Below, one piece after another: positions 53,944 to 63,469 of a DNA stretch of 64,000 bases. Under the pieces are notes generated by a model. That model was not told where the DNA came from. It saw only the letters and a program-made list of their open reading frames with translations, and ran no database searches. Made by a program: the position numbers and the translations under genes. Position 1 is the stretch's first letter. Each line of letters starts with the position of its first letter. The DNA comes from Hyphomonadaceae bacterium (lineage in GTDB: Bacteria; Pseudomonadota; Alphaproteobacteria; Caulobacterales; Aquidulcibacteraceae): NCBI GenBank assembly GCA_019753105.1, contig JAIELJ010000004.1, positions 124,001-188,000 of the forward strand, written 5' to 3'.

Positions 53944-56130
53944 ATGGACAATTATGCAGTCGTTGTTGACAAGCGCACGCGGCAGGGAAGCGAACTGAGC
54001 GGTCACGCGACCCTCGACGCGGTGGTTCAGCCGCATGCTTCAGAGCCTTTCCAAGACGCGTGGTCCGCACTGCGTCGGCGTGGCGGTTTAGTGCTGTCGA
54101 TCGCCATCGGCACATTCTTTATCGCAACGGCGGTAATCCTATTGCGCCCACCAATATACGAAGCGTCGTCCATGTTGATGATGTCGCCACGAGAGCCGGA
54201 AGGGATTGCTTCGCCTCAGACAGAAGGTTTTCGTCCAGCAGATACTGGCTACGTCGACTCGCAGGTCGAGATTCTCCGATCGCCGGTGCTCGCTGACCGG
54301 CTTGTCGATGTGCTGGAGTTGGATCGCGACGGCGAGTGGAACGGAGGCGCCTCCAACACGCCTGCCAATCGCGCGCGCGTCGTGAATTCCGTAATGCGCG
54401 CTGTGGAGCCGCGCCGCCGAGGGCAGACATACGTTGTAGAAGTCGCTGTGCGGTCCCGCGATCCGGCGAAAGCGGCGCAAATGAGTAACTCGCTCGTCGA
54501 GATTTATATGGCGGCGCAGTCACAAGCTCGCATCGATAACGCCGAGGACACGAGCGCTTGGCTTGAAACAAGGCTCACGTCACTGCGCCAAGAGTTGCAG
54601 GACCGCGAAGGCGCGCTGGAAGCGTATCGCGCGCAGGCAGGACTGCTCACTGTAAACGGCGTGACGTTGACCGAGCAGCAAGTACAAGAAGGCGAGACTT
54701 CGGTCCTGGCGGCGCGAGTGGATCTGGCGGCCAGCGAAGCCCGTTGGCGGCAAGCGCAGCGGCTCACGCGGGCTGGTGGCTCGGGCGACACCATGGTCGG
54801 CGCGCTCACGTCTGATGTGATGGTGCACTTACGGGAACGACAAGCCGATATCGACCGCAGGCTGGCTGAACAGCGGGATCGCTATGGTGAGCAACACCCG
54901 ACCGCGATCGCTACGCTAGCGGAGAAAGCGGACATAGAACGTCAGATCGCAAGTGAAGTGGGGCGGCTGACAGCGAGCCTGCAGAACGAGGCAGAGGTGT
55001 CGCGCGCGCGCGCGACCACGCTGCAATCGCATTTGGCCGTCGTCAGGGGGCAGTTGGTGCGGAATAATGCGCAACTGGCAGAATTGAATGCGCACGAGCG
55101 GGGCGTCGAATCGACACGAGCCATCTACGCAACGTTCGAACAGCGGTATCGTGAGTTAGCAAACGGCGCCGCCGGGGTGGGTGGAGAAGCGCAGCTGATT
55201 TCCGCCGCCTCTGCTCCAACTCAACCGGCGTCGCGACCGCTTGGCTTGATGCTCGGTCTTGCCGCACTCGTCGCGGTGATGGCTGGCATCTTTGCCGGCT
55301 GGGTCGCCGAGCTGTTCGGCACCAAGGTGCAAACCCCCGAAGAGATTGAGCGGAACATCGGGCTGCCAATTTTGGCAACTATTCCCCAACTCGAGGGACG
55401 TGAGTTCAATAAACTCCCGGCGCCTAGCAACCACCCCGGCGGCTACGCCGTTGCGAGTCCACGGTCAGCCTTCACCGAGTCCATGCGGTTGCTGCGCTCA
55501 CGCGTCATGGGGTCCGTCCTAGGTCAACAATTGCAATCTATTGCAATAGCGTCAGCGCTTCCCGGCGACGGGAAAACCACAACAGCGCTCTGCCTCGCGC
55601 GCGTTGCTGCGATGTCCGGTCGCCGGACTTTGCTGATGGACTGCGACCTACGCGGACGCTCCTTGAACGTATTGCTCGGCATCGAGCCGACAAGAGGACT
55701 TCTTGAGGTGCTCAAGGGAACGGTTCAATGGCGTGATGTGGTCGGCAGAGACGAAGGAAGTGGCGCGCACATTCTCCCGATCGCCGGCGACAGCTTCACG
55801 GCCGAGGATGTTTTCGGTGGAGAGGCGATGAAGACGCTGCTTGATGAGATCAAGCAAGAGTATGATCTCATCGTCATGGACTGCCCGCCAGTCCTAACAC
55901 TAGCAGAAGCGCGGGAGATCGCCGTTCTTGCCGAGGGCGTAGTGCTCGTTGCTAAGCGCGGCCAGACGCCCAGGAGCGCTCTGAGAACGGCACTCAGCGA
56001 ACTGCGCGCCGTCGGTGCGAATGTTCTGGGCGTAGCGCTGAACGGCATCGACGCCAACGCGTCAGGCCGCACGACCTATAGTGACCCGCTTTACTTCTCG
56101 CGGTCGCAGAAGGGTACCTATTTCAGCTGA
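53944..56130 (+). CDS. Polysaccharide co-polymerase / tyrosine autokinase, Wzc family
   Basis: The N-terminal Wzz domain has helices at about 45-65 and 430-450 with a long periplasmic coiled coil between. The cytoplasmic BY-kinase has Walker A ALPGDGKTTTALCLARVA (about 540-557), A' TLLMDCDLRGR and Walker B YDLIVMDCPP. The C-terminal tail has several tyrosines (TTYSDPLYFSRSQKGTYFS), the autophosphorylation cluster. Controls chain length and export with Wza. Confidence 0.93.
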   Translation: MDNYAVVVDKRTRQGSELSGHATLDAVVQPHASEPFQDAWSALRRRGGLVLSIAIGTFFIATAVILLRPPIYEASSMLMMSPREPEGIASPQTEGFRPADTGYVDSQVEILRSPVLADRLVDVLELDRDGEWNGGASNTPANRARVVNSVMRAVEPRRRGQTYVVEVAVRSRDPAKAAQMSNSLVEIYMAAQSQARIDNAEDTSAWLETRLTSLRQELQDREGALEAYRAQAGLLTVNGVTLTEQQVQEGETSVLAARVDLAASEARWRQAQRLTRAGGSGDTMVGALTSDVMVHLRERQADIDRRLAEQRDRYGEQHPTAIATLAEKADIERQIASEVGRLTASLQNEAEVSRARATTLQSHLAVVRGQLVRNNAQLAELNAHERGVESTRAIYATFEQRYRELANGAAGVGGEAQLISAASAPTQPASRPLGLMLGLAALVAVMAGIFAGWVAELFGTKVQTPEEIERNIGLPILATIPQLEGREFNKLPAPSNHPGGYAVASPRSAFTESMRLLRSRVMGSVLGQQLQSIAIASALPGDGKTTTALCLARVAAMSGRRTLLMDCDLRGRSLNVLLGIEPTRGLLEVLKGTVQWRDVVGRDEGSGAHILPIAGDSFTAEDVFGGEAMKTLLDEIKQEYDLIVMDCPPVLTLAEAREIAVLAEGVVLVAKRGQTPRSALRTALSELRAVGANVLGVALNGIDANASGRTTYSDPLYFSRSQKGTYFS

Positions 56131-56134
56131 TGCG

Positions 56135-57226
56135 TCACTGCGCGCGCGACAACACATTGCGATAAAGCGATGCTGTTTGCTCTGCATGCGCCGGCCATCC
56201 GTAGTGTTGCGCGTAGCGCTGTGCTTTTTGCCGCCGGGCGAGAGTTAAGCGATCCAGCTCTTCTCGTATGATTGCCGCGGCAACCGATGGGTCGTCGAAA
56301 GGAGCAACGCGGCCGACGGGTGACCCGGACACTAAGTCCACGAACGATGCGTTCGGCTCCACCACTGGGATGAGGCCAGCGGACATCGCTTCGATCAGCG
56401 ACATACCAAATCCCTCATAACTGGAAGCCGATACGAAGACGCCGCACGCGTTCACGACTGTTTGCAGCGCTTCACTTGGCAAGTGACCATAGACTTGGAC
56501 TCGCTCGCTCACGCCGAGCGATCGAGCGTGCGTCATCAGCGTGTTCATTGAAACGTCCCATGCCGGTCCAACTATGTGCAGTCGCGTCGTCGAAAGCGAT
56601 GGCTCTGCCAGGAGTGCAATCAGTCGATCCACATGCTTGTGGCTGGCGAGACGGCCGAGGTAGAGAAGGTCGCGACCCGCTGCGAGCGAGGCGCTCAGGG
56701 GCTCGACGCCGTTCGCAATGACCAGGGTCTCCGGCCCCAGTGCGGACAGCATTCTCCTGTCAGCCTCCGAGTTCGCTATCAGATGATCATAGCTGCGCGC
56801 GGCGAGTGTGGTGATGCTGGCGAAGTAAGCGCGCTTGAGCGTCGCCATCCACGGTGTGTGAAAAAAGCCGCCATGACTGGTCGCTATCCGCCCCTGGTGA
56901 GCGCGACGAGGTTCGCGCGCGACCCGCTCGAACATGCCATCAATGCCATGCACATGCAGTATGTCGTATGCTTCCAGCGCCGAGCTTGGGATGAATGGCA
57001 GAAAAGCGCGCCGATGCCCCAACATCGGCACACGCTGGACCGGCACGGCTCCTACAAGTGCGTTCGCCGCCAGACTGATCTTCGGCGCGGTGAAAACGCG
57101 ATCTAGAGTGACCACCGTGCTCTCACACTCGAACTCGCGAAGATGGGTAGCAAGCGACGCCACGAAAGCTTCCAGGCCGCCGATACCAGGATCAAACTGG
57201 CGAACGAGATGGCATACGCGGATCAA
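56135..57226 (-). CDS. Family 4 glycosyltransferase
   Basis: Start TTG 57226 overlaps the WecG gene stop as TTGA and begins exactly at the GT-B fold (IRVCHLVRQFDPGIGGLEAF). The donor-site motif is SSYEGFGMSLIEAMSAGLIP with E-x7-E. ATG 57364 would add 46 residues overlapping the upstream gene and is less likely. Adds a sugar to the lipid-linked repeat. It runs head-on to wzc, four bases apart. Confidence 0.88.
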   Translation of the reverse strand: MIRVCHLVRQFDPGIGGLEAFVASLATHLREFECESTVVTLDRVFTAPKISLAANALVGAVPVQRVPMLGHRRAFLPFIPSSALEAYDILHVHGIDGMFERVAREPRRAHQGRIATSHGGFFHTPWMATLKRAYFASITTLAARSYDHLIANSEADRRMLSALGPETLVIANGVEPLSASLAAGRDLLYLGRLASHKHVDRLIALLAEPSLSTTRLHIVGPAWDVSMNTLMTHARSLGVSERVQVYGHLPSEALQTVVNACGVFVSASSYEGFGMSLIEAMSAGLIPVVEPNASFVDLVSGSPVGRVAPFDDPSVAAAIIREELDRLTLARRQKAQRYAQHYGWPAHAEQTASLYRNVLSRAQ

Positions 57227-58038
57227 GCCGCCGCCTTCGTCTGGCGACTGGGCGTCTCGGCCCGATTTTGCCGTTGCCGTAGAACCGCGATCGTGACCAC
57301 TACGAGTTCGATAGTGTATCGGCGCCAAAGTCGCTTCGGCTCTAGCAGCAATCGAAACATCCATTCGAGCCGCGCTCGGCGCAAGAACAAGGGTGCGCGA
57401 GGTTTGTCTTTGGCGATAAAATCAAACAATGCACCGACGCCGATGAACAGACCCCGGTCCAATCGCGCCGCACTCGTACCGATCCATTGTTCCTGATGAG
57501 GGTTGCCAAGTGCGACAAGCACAATGTCAGGGGCAGAGACGGCCAGAGCTTGTATGAATTCTTCACTGTCCAAATTGCCCGAGAAGCCATCTTCCGCACC
57601 ACAAACGACAAGCAGTGGGTGACGAGACGATAGCGTGCGTGCAGCGCGGTCTACGACGGCTCGTGTCGAGCCGACGAGAAACACACGATACCCCGCTGGC
57701 GCTGCCGCTAAGAGTCGGGGAACGAAGTCCGTGCCGTTCAAATTTTCATGGAAACCCTGTCCGGTGGCCAAGCGCGAGAGAAGCGTCATCCCGACACCGT
57801 CGTTGAGCAGGAGGAATGGATGCAATGCATCCTGGACCTTCCGCTCTTTGATCGCGCAATAGAGTAAGTGCGTGTTTGCAAACGCAACTTGTGTCGCCTT
57901 TGCGGTCGAAGGGCGCGTCAGAAGCGTTTCGATGACCGCGTCGCTTGTCTCATCATTGATGTTCAGCGGACCTATGCGACGAGAGCGCGGCTTGCGGAGC
58001 GATCCGACCGGTGTCGCATCAGTATGCGTTGCGGTCAT
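57223..58038 (-). CDS. WecG/TagA/CpsF family glycosyltransferase
   Basis: The 271-residue protein has the family motifs FANTHLLYCAIKERKVQDAL, NDGVGMTLLSRL, NGTDFVPRLLA, VALGNPHQEQWI and GVGALFDFIAKDKPRAPLFL. These enzymes add the second sugar (ManNAc(A)-type or related) to the primed lipid. Caulobacter HfsJ is of this family. It overlaps the priming transferase gene by 20 bases. Confidence 0.92.
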   Translation of the reverse strand: MTATHTDATPVGSLRKPRSRRIGPLNINDETSDAVIETLLTRPSTAKATQVAFANTHLLYCAIKERKVQDALHPFLLLNDGVGMTLLSRLATGQGFHENLNGTDFVPRLLAAAPAGYRVFLVGSTRAVVDRAARTLSSRHPLLVVCGAEDGFSGNLDSEEFIQALAVSAPDIVLVALGNPHQEQWIGTSAARLDRGLFIGVGALFDFIAKDKPRAPLFLRRARLEWMFRLLLEPKRLWRRYTIELVVVTIAVLRQRQNRAETPSRQTKAAA

Positions 58039-58732
58039 TGAAGAGGACTCCCACGGTAGATGCGAGAATCATCAAGTCGCGGATCGCTGACCAGTTATCG
58101 ATGTACTGGAGGTCTAGTCGCGTGCGCGTCGCAATCTTGTCGGCGGTCTCGGTTTCCCCGCGTGATCCGGAGACTTGCGCTAGTCCTGTGATCCCCGGGC
58201 GGGCGAGGAAGCGCCTCGGGTAGTCGTTGTAGGAACTGGAGAATGCATGGTCGTGCGCAACAGCGTGTGGGCGCGGTCCCACAAGTGACATATCACCCAG
58301 GAGCACGTTCAAAAGCTGTGGCAGCTCATCGATGCTCGTGCGTCGAATGAAGCGACCTATCGCGGTGACCCGTTTGTCGCCCTGAGTGGCCTGATGCAAT
58401 CGCCCGTACGTCGATTGCTGGTGCATCGACCTGAATTTGTAGATGCTAAAGGCGCGACCGCGAAAACCAGTGCGCCTTTGGCGGAAAAGGGCCGGGCCTG
58501 GCGAACTCAGCCGGATCGCTACTGCGACGCACGTCAAGATCGGCAGCAGCAAGAGAAGTGCTGCGGCTGAGAAAATCAAATCGACGAAGCGCTTCAGCGC
58601 ACCACCCACTGGCGTGGTCGCGAGCCGGTAGTCGTAGTTTGCGCGCGTGTGAAGCGTGTGTACGAGTCCCGGCGTCCATCTCACCATTCTGGAATGGCTT
58701 GTGCCAGACGCGTTGTTGCGTGATTGCTGCAT
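58019..58732 (-). CDS. Priming sugar transferase (undecaprenyl-phosphate sugar-1-phosphate transferase)
   Basis: ATG 58732 with GGAG before it gives 237 residues. One membrane helix (about 45-65) precedes the transferase core: [35 protein letters not shown] and [13 protein letters not shown]. It is the short PglC/ExoY type with a single helix. It starts repeat-unit synthesis. The longer frame to 58990 has no membrane or domain character. Confidence 0.92.
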   Translation of the reverse strand: MQQSRNNASGTSHSRMVRWTPGLVHTLHTRANYDYRLATTPVGGALKRFVDLIFSAAALLLLLPILTCVAVAIRLSSPGPALFRQRRTGFRGRAFSIYKFRSMHQQSTYGRLHQATQGDKRVTAIGRFIRRTSIDELPQLLNVLLGDMSLVGPRPHAVAHDHAFSSSYNDYPRRFLARPGITGLAQVSGSRGETETADKIATRTRLDLQYIDNWSAIRDLMILASTVGVLFNDRNAY

Positions 58733-59061
58733 GTCCCACTCCGCGTCTCCCCGTGGCGTCAACACGCAGTGCGCAGATTGGTTGCTGTGAACGCGCAGTT
58801 TGTTCGATGTCGATCGATTTTTGTGCAGGCGAAGTGTGCGGTGTCGGACACTAGTATAGGGCGAGAACGTGCAGTACGAATTGGAAGGCGCGTTGCAGGC
58901 CGTGGCGATCGTAGGTTCAACCAATCGCTCGCCATTAGACTTTGCAGATGTCTGACGCGCTTTTAGCTCAGCAATTGACGCAGCCGACATTGCAATCCTG
59001 TTTGTCGGAACAACACGAGGTTCGCGCGGCGCTTGCGGCGATTCGCGCCATCGTAATGCGC
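58733..59061 (-). other. Upstream region of the polysaccharide glycosyltransferase operon
   Basis: An open frame continues in phase with the sugar transferase but looks non-coding (Ser/Asn/Arg-rich, no domain). The promoter of the minus-strand operon is expected here; no clear -35/-10 pair could be assigned. Confidence 0.4.
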
Positions 59062-59325
59062 CTAAGGGATCGAATTCCGCGTTATCATCGGTGAGAGGAC
59101 GTTCGATGAATATCGACGCGTACCTAGGGCGATGACTTCACCCGACCGCTCGGTTTCTGCCGCGGCGCGTTCGCAACTCACAGGACGAGAAGTGCGCTTG
59201 CGAGGCGGCAGCAGAGGCTGATGCTCAGCCGTGACGTGGTGCAGCGCTTCTGCTTCGATGTTGGCGTCATAAATCTCGCCGCAACCGCCGCAGATTTTCA
59301 GAAACTCTTGTTGAGCGATGGACAT
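59062..59325 (-). CDS. Small Cys-pair protein of unknown function
   Basis: ATG 59325 with GAGGG upstream. The N-terminus (MSIAQQEFLKICGGCGEIYD) has a CxxC pair and a following ALHHVTAEHQPL that could complete a zinc site; the C-terminal half is probably disordered. No family was recognised. 59326-59608 beyond it holds no gene. Confidence 0.5.
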   Translation of the reverse strand: MSIAQQEFLKICGGCGEIYDANIEAEALHHVTAEHQPLLPPRKRTSRPVSCERAAAETERSGEVIALGTRRYSSNVLSPMITRNSIP

Positions 59326-59608
59326 GGGACGAACCCTCAGCAGCGAAGAAAGCTCTAGTACCTGGCGCTGTGGATATCGGTGCGGAACCGAACAGAGTGT
59401 GATTAGGAGTTACCGGGGTCGTGGCGTGCAGCCCCCGCCTGTGGCCACTTGGCAAAGGGCATCATTGTGCGCGGCAGGCAGGCACCACGAGAGACATTGT
59501 CCTGAGCGTGCTGCGATGCATCGGTCGCGGCCTGGATCATCGAAAGGCACCTAAGCTCAGGTCACTCGTTGTCTCTCTCGTCTCGCTGTTGCGCTTGGAT
59601 CTGATAAG

Positions 59609-59847
59609 ATGGCCTTCGAACTCCTCGTCAATGCTGTCGGCACACTTGCCGGCGTTTGCTCGATGGCGAGCTTTGTGCCGCAGATCCTCGAGATTTGGCG
59701 CGATCGGGACGCCAGCGGCGTGTCGCTGCGCATGCCTGGCCGATCATCGTTTCGAACGGTGTGTGCCTGATTTTGGCGATCGTCATCGTGGGACTGCGTC
59801 TGAGATTCAAGGACGGCGAACCGGGCGCGCAAAGGCGCAGCGCATGA
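59609..59847 (+). pseudogene. SemiSWEET sugar transporter, internally deleted and frameshifted
   Basis: The first frame (VGTLAGVCSMASFVPQILEI, then WRDRDASGVSLRM) is helix 1 of a SemiSWEET with its PQ motif. It then runs into nonsense and stops at 59770. The next frame supplies the third helix (WPIIVSNGVCLILAIVIVGL). Helix 2, about 20-25 residues, is missing and the frame is shifted, so no transporter can be made. Confidence 0.8.
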
Positions 59848-60111
59848 GCAAGAACCCAGCGCCAGCGGACGCCGCCGACGAAATTGATCGCGACACACAC
59901 GGGGTCGAGGGCTTCAGCGACGGGTTCTTCGCTATCGTCACACTGCTGGTGATTGATCTGCGCTTGCCCGAAGCCAGTACACTTCTTCTGTCTCAGCAGC
60001 TCCGGATCTGGGGCCGGTCGCTGCGGCCTACCTGATCAGCTTTCTCAACATTTACATCTTGTGGGTCGCGCACCACCAACTGATGCGCATCGCCACGCGG
60101 GCCGACGCGTC
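59844..60111 (+). pseudogene. TMEM175-like (DUF1211) channel fragment, frameshifted
   Basis: The first frame has helix 1 with the family signature (GVEGFSDGFFAIVTLLVIDL) and stops at 60035. Shifting frame gives helix 2 (AYLISFLNIYILWVAHHQLM) and then the homology ends at about 60111. The rest of the channel is gone. It is fused by ATGA-like overlap to the SemiSWEET wreck. A C-terminal-looking fragment in a third frame (GGQLRLSWSFDPE, stop at 60198) follows. Confidence 0.78.
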
Positions 60112-60300
60112 ACCGGTTTCTATGACGGCAGTGGCGAAGACGAGTTCACAAGCTGGGGCGGCCAACTTCGGCTCTCCTGGAGCTTCGATCCAGAGTGACT
60201 GCTTCGCCTCCGAAAGTCGTCACTCGCAGTGCGTCGGCGAGTGGCGGATTTCGGCGAGATCGCGACATTGCTGCGGACGCTAAGCCACTGACCGCAATGG

Positions 60301-60358
60301 GGCGAGTAAGCCGGTCGCGGAATCTGTCGTTATGACGCCCGCTGGCCCAAAGGCGACA
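60301..60358 (+). repeat. Dispersed intergenic repeat, copy B
   Basis: Begins GCGAGTAAGCCGGTCGCGGA and ends CTGGCCCAAAGGCGACA. Best match is copy A at 44081-44137. It lies just before the frameshifted gene at 60388. Confidence 0.6.
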
Positions 60359-60387
60359 CTGGCGCTCGGTCGCGATAAGCAGGCGGC

Positions 60388-61121
60388 ATGACAGACGATA
60401 TCGAAACCTGGGCCTGGAGCACTTGGACCGACGAACTCAACGCGGCGCTGCATCCGTTGGGCGTCCTCTTGGACGGTGCCGAAGCGGCGACGGTTCTGGA
60501 ACCCCTCAAAAATCGGTCTCTGTTGGCGACGGTGCGCGCCGCAACCGAGGAAGATGTTCTTCGGTTTGCGCAGGGGCAAACGACTTTCTTGAGATAAGCG
60601 GGATCACTCCCGCCCATATTCGAGAGGCGATTGATCGCACGAAGTGGCATTACAGACATGCAGAGGTCTCAACGGCGCTGCTCCTGACCTACGACTCGCG
60701 TGCAGCCCAAATTGAGAAGAAGCGAGAAATCACCACTGCGCTTCACGCCATCGCTCGCGAATGTCGCTGGGCTATCGGGGACGTTCGTTGGCAGACGTAT
60801 CCAATGAGCTTCTATTGGGCGGAAGCAAGTCAAGGCTCGCGAAAATTCACTGTGCTTCTTGAGCAAGGCGCACCCGTCGTGGCGCTGTCGTCCACGATCC
60901 CGGAATACTTCAACCTGCACTTTATCGACGACTCTGACTTCATCGACGCGACTTGGCGCACTCAAGCCCCATTCACTCCACTTCGGGCAACGGACTTGGC
61001 TGTGCCACAAAGCAACGCTGATCGAGAGTTTCTTGTTGGCTTGAGCGCGAAACACGAGCGCGATTTGAAACACTGGAAACCGGCAACGGTCGGAGATGTG
61101 ATTTTCAACTGGTGGGACTAG
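60388..61121 (+). pseudogene. Hypothetical protein split by a frameshift
   Basis: The first frame runs from ATG 60388 (DDIETWAWSTWTDELNAALH) and stops at 60597. The next frame continues as a good protein to 61121 (ISGITPAHIREAIDRTKWHY; ending DLKHWKPATVGDVIFNWWD). Neither half has its own complete start and end, so one gene of about 245 residues has been broken near 60575-60595. A 6-bp hairpin (GCGGGA-TCAC-TCCCGC, 60598-60613) lies right after the break. Family unknown. Confidence 0.65.
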
Positions 61122-61223
61122 TTGCGAGTCGCGGCTTTCGGCGAGATCAGGACGGGCGCCGTCGGATAATTGAATTCCTTCTGTCGCCAATTGCACGGCC
61201 TGTGGGGGAACGGGGAGGGAGCG

Positions 61224-61625
61224 GTGAGAGGACTCGGTCGATCAATGGCAGCAATGTTCGTTGCGGCGATGATCGTAGCGTGCGGATCGACGGGTATGGA
61301 AACAAGAGGGCGTTTGGAGATCGAAGACTTCACAGCGGACAGGTTCGGTCCCGACGTGGAAGACGCTTCAATGCGGTTCAGCGAAGAAGTACTGCATCGA
61401 TATCGGGACGTAGCTTCTCACGAGGAGGTAGTGGCAGACCTTGAGGACAACGGATTTGCTTGTCGCGATTCAGTTCGGGATTCGATGGGTGCACCTACAA
61501 TTCACTGCATTGCTGAACGTCCACGCTTTCCGATGTATCGAGACAAATGGATCGTAATCATTCGCGACCCAGATCGTGATGGGCCTCCGCAGCTTGTTGC
61601 AATTTATCGAATTCAGGCCCCTTAG
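61224..61625 (+). CDS. Small lipoprotein of unknown function
   Basis: GTG 61224 follows GGGGAGGGA. The signal ends in a lipobox (MIVACGST), and the mature part (about 112 residues) is acidic with two Cys near the middle (NGFACRDSV; TIHCIAE) that could pair. No domain was recognised. Confidence 0.7.
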   Translation: MRGLGRSMAAMFVAAMIVACGSTGMETRGRLEIEDFTADRFGPDVEDASMRFSEEVLHRYRDVASHEEVVADLEDNGFACRDSVRDSMGAPTIHCIAERPRFPMYRDKWIVIIRDPDRDGPPQLVAIYRIQAP

Positions 61626-61720
61626 GAGTCTGCACAGTGCCGCCGCAAGATCGTTTTTGACGAGCTTGTTCGGCGACATCAGGCCGGCCGCCTGGCTGCT
61701 GACGCCAGCGTCACGTTTTG

Positions 61721-61778
61721 AGCGACTAAGCCATTCGTGATTTTGTACGCTACGGCCCACGATGGCCCTAAGCGGACC
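61721..61778 (+). repeat. Dispersed intergenic repeat, copy C (divergent)
   Basis: Begins AGCGACTAAGCCATTCGTGA and ends ATGGCCCTAAGCGGACC. About 36 of 57 positions match copy B by eye. It abuts the end of the minus-strand gene at 61780. Confidence 0.45.
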
Positions 61779-61779
61779 G

Positions 61780-62352
61780 TCAGTGCCTGGAGGCATAGAC
61801 GGCCCGCGAGTAGGCGAGCACTGCTCCGCCCTGGACGCGAAGGGCGATGACGTGAATTTGCGGCTGTCCGCTTTGGCCGGCTCTTACTAAATCCTGCACC
61901 GACATGTGGTCTAGAGATCGCAGCCGGCCATCGAGATTGACGTAGTTCCAACTGATCTGTCGCTCGTTCTGTGGACCAACCTCGACAGGCATTGATCGCA
62001 TCATATCGGCCGCAATTTCTTCAAACGACCCAACAGCAACAACAGCGCATTGCGCGAAGGTCTGATTGCCGGATATCGTTTCGCCAGCACTAAATGCGCG
62101 AAAACTAGATGTTCCTGGATTAATGACGCGACCCTCCGTATTACCGCTTAAGGGCACGAAATCTATTGTGCCCGGTTGTGGGAGAATCCACCCAGACGCA
62201 TCCGCCGCAGCGAAAGCTGAGGCCGCGTCGGCGTCAGTATCGATGCAAAGCTGGTGAAAGTCTGCCACGCCCGGAGAATCCGCGACCGCAGCGGATGACA
62301 TCATGGCGAGCAAGCCAACTGCCGCACATACAACGATAAAGGATCTCGACAT
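61780..62352 (-). CDS. Secreted protein of unknown function
   Basis: From ATG 62352 (a GTG at 62358 is also possible) there is a signal peptide (to about residue 24, AAVADS). The mature protein (about 166 residues) has two Cys (HQLCIDTDADAA; FAQCAVVAVG) and no known domain. 62353-62625 upstream shows no gene and should hold its promoter and that of the divergent AraC gene. Confidence 0.7.
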   Translation of the reverse strand: MSRSFIVVCAAVGLLAMMSSAAVADSPGVADFHQLCIDTDADAASAFAAADASGWILPQPGTIDFVPLSGNTEGRVINPGTSSFRAFSAGETISGNQTFAQCAVVAVGSFEEIAADMMRSMPVEVGPQNERQISWNYVNLDGRLRSLDHMSVQDLVRAGQSGQPQIHVIALRVQGGAVLAYSRAVYASRH

Positions 62353-62625
62353 CCTCACCCCGACCTAATCAAGACCATTCCGTAACCGCTGGCAATAATC
62401 TCCGCAATTGGCTCAACGTCCGTTGTCGGCGACAACACGCCATAGCGAATGTGATTACGCCAAGAATTGAGCGCGCCGGACATTCGAGTAATTGATGAAT
62501 GCGCGGGCTGTGGCAAAACTCGCCGGTTTGCATCCATTGCCGCGAACTTGTGCATCAAGGTCAGGCACCGGCTCACCGCCCAGCGGTGAGACGCGGGGAT
62601 CAACGACGATGGCGGTTAGCTCAAA

Positions 62626-63447
62626 GTGACTCAGTCTGGCGAAAATTGGTTCGTTGAAGCCCCCGGCGATATTCAGCGGATAGAAGCTTGCCTTAGCGGT
62701 GTGGCGTACGCTCCCCACCGCCACGACACCTATACGATCGGCATCACGCTAAGCGGCATTCAAAGTTTCACGTATCGTGGCGCCGGAAGAGCGTCTTATC
62801 CCGGTCAGATCGTCATCTTGCACCCCGATGAAAGGCATGACGGCCGCGCTGGCGACGACAACGCCTTTCGCTATCGTGCGGCCTACATCTCTCCAGTCGA
62901 CGTTCAAGAAGCGCTGAATGGTCAGGTGCTGCCGTTCGTCGAAGGCGGTGTTTCGATTGACGCAGGACTGCATCGAGCGGCTGCAGCTCTTCTGGAAGAC
63001 TTCAAGCGGCCGTTGTCGAGCCTCGAGTACCAAGACATCCTCTATGATTTGGCGCTTGCGTTGCAGGCGGCGGCGGGCTGCGCCGTCGCCATGAAACGGG
63101 CCAATCGTGAAGCGGCGGCCGGTGCACGCGACTACATAGAAGCCAATCTCTCGCATGGATTTTCGCTTGAAGATCTGGAGCGCGCGACGGGCCATTGCCG
63201 CTGGCAATTGTCGCGTGATTTTCGCGCAATGTTTGGCACCAGTCCGTACAGATACCTCAGTCTGCGGAGGCTGGACCGGGCACGGCGAATGATGCGCGAC
63301 GGCGGCGCGATCGCCGAAATCGCCCTCGATTGCGGCTTTTCGGACCAGAGCCATTTTGGACGCGTGTTCAAGCAGGCTTTTGGGCTAACACCGAAGGCTT
63401 GGCTTAGGAGCGCGCGACGTTCGCACGATCATTCTAGAACGGCCTAG
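62626..63447 (+). CDS. AraC family regulator with cupin-like sensor
   Basis: Residues 1-140 form the AraC ligand-binding cupin (VAYAPHRHDTYTIGITLSGI; SYPGQIVILHPDERHDG). The C-terminal domain has both helix-turn-helices (FSLEDLERATGHCRWQLSRD; IAEIALDCGFSDQSHFGRVF, KQAFGLTPKAW). Starts at GTG 62626. It may regulate the following CPBP protease gene, 22 bases downstream. Confidence 0.92.
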   Translation: MTQSGENWFVEAPGDIQRIEACLSGVAYAPHRHDTYTIGITLSGIQSFTYRGAGRASYPGQIVILHPDERHDGRAGDDNAFRYRAAYISPVDVQEALNGQVLPFVEGGVSIDAGLHRAAAALLEDFKRPLSSLEYQDILYDLALALQAAAGCAVAMKRANREAAAGARDYIEANLSHGFSLEDLERATGHCRWQLSRDFRAMFGTSPYRYLSLRRLDRARRMMRDGGAIAEIALDCGFSDQSHFGRVFKQAFGLTPKAWLRSARRSHDHSRTA

Positions 63448-63469
63448 TTCGTTGGCGCACTGAAGTGCG

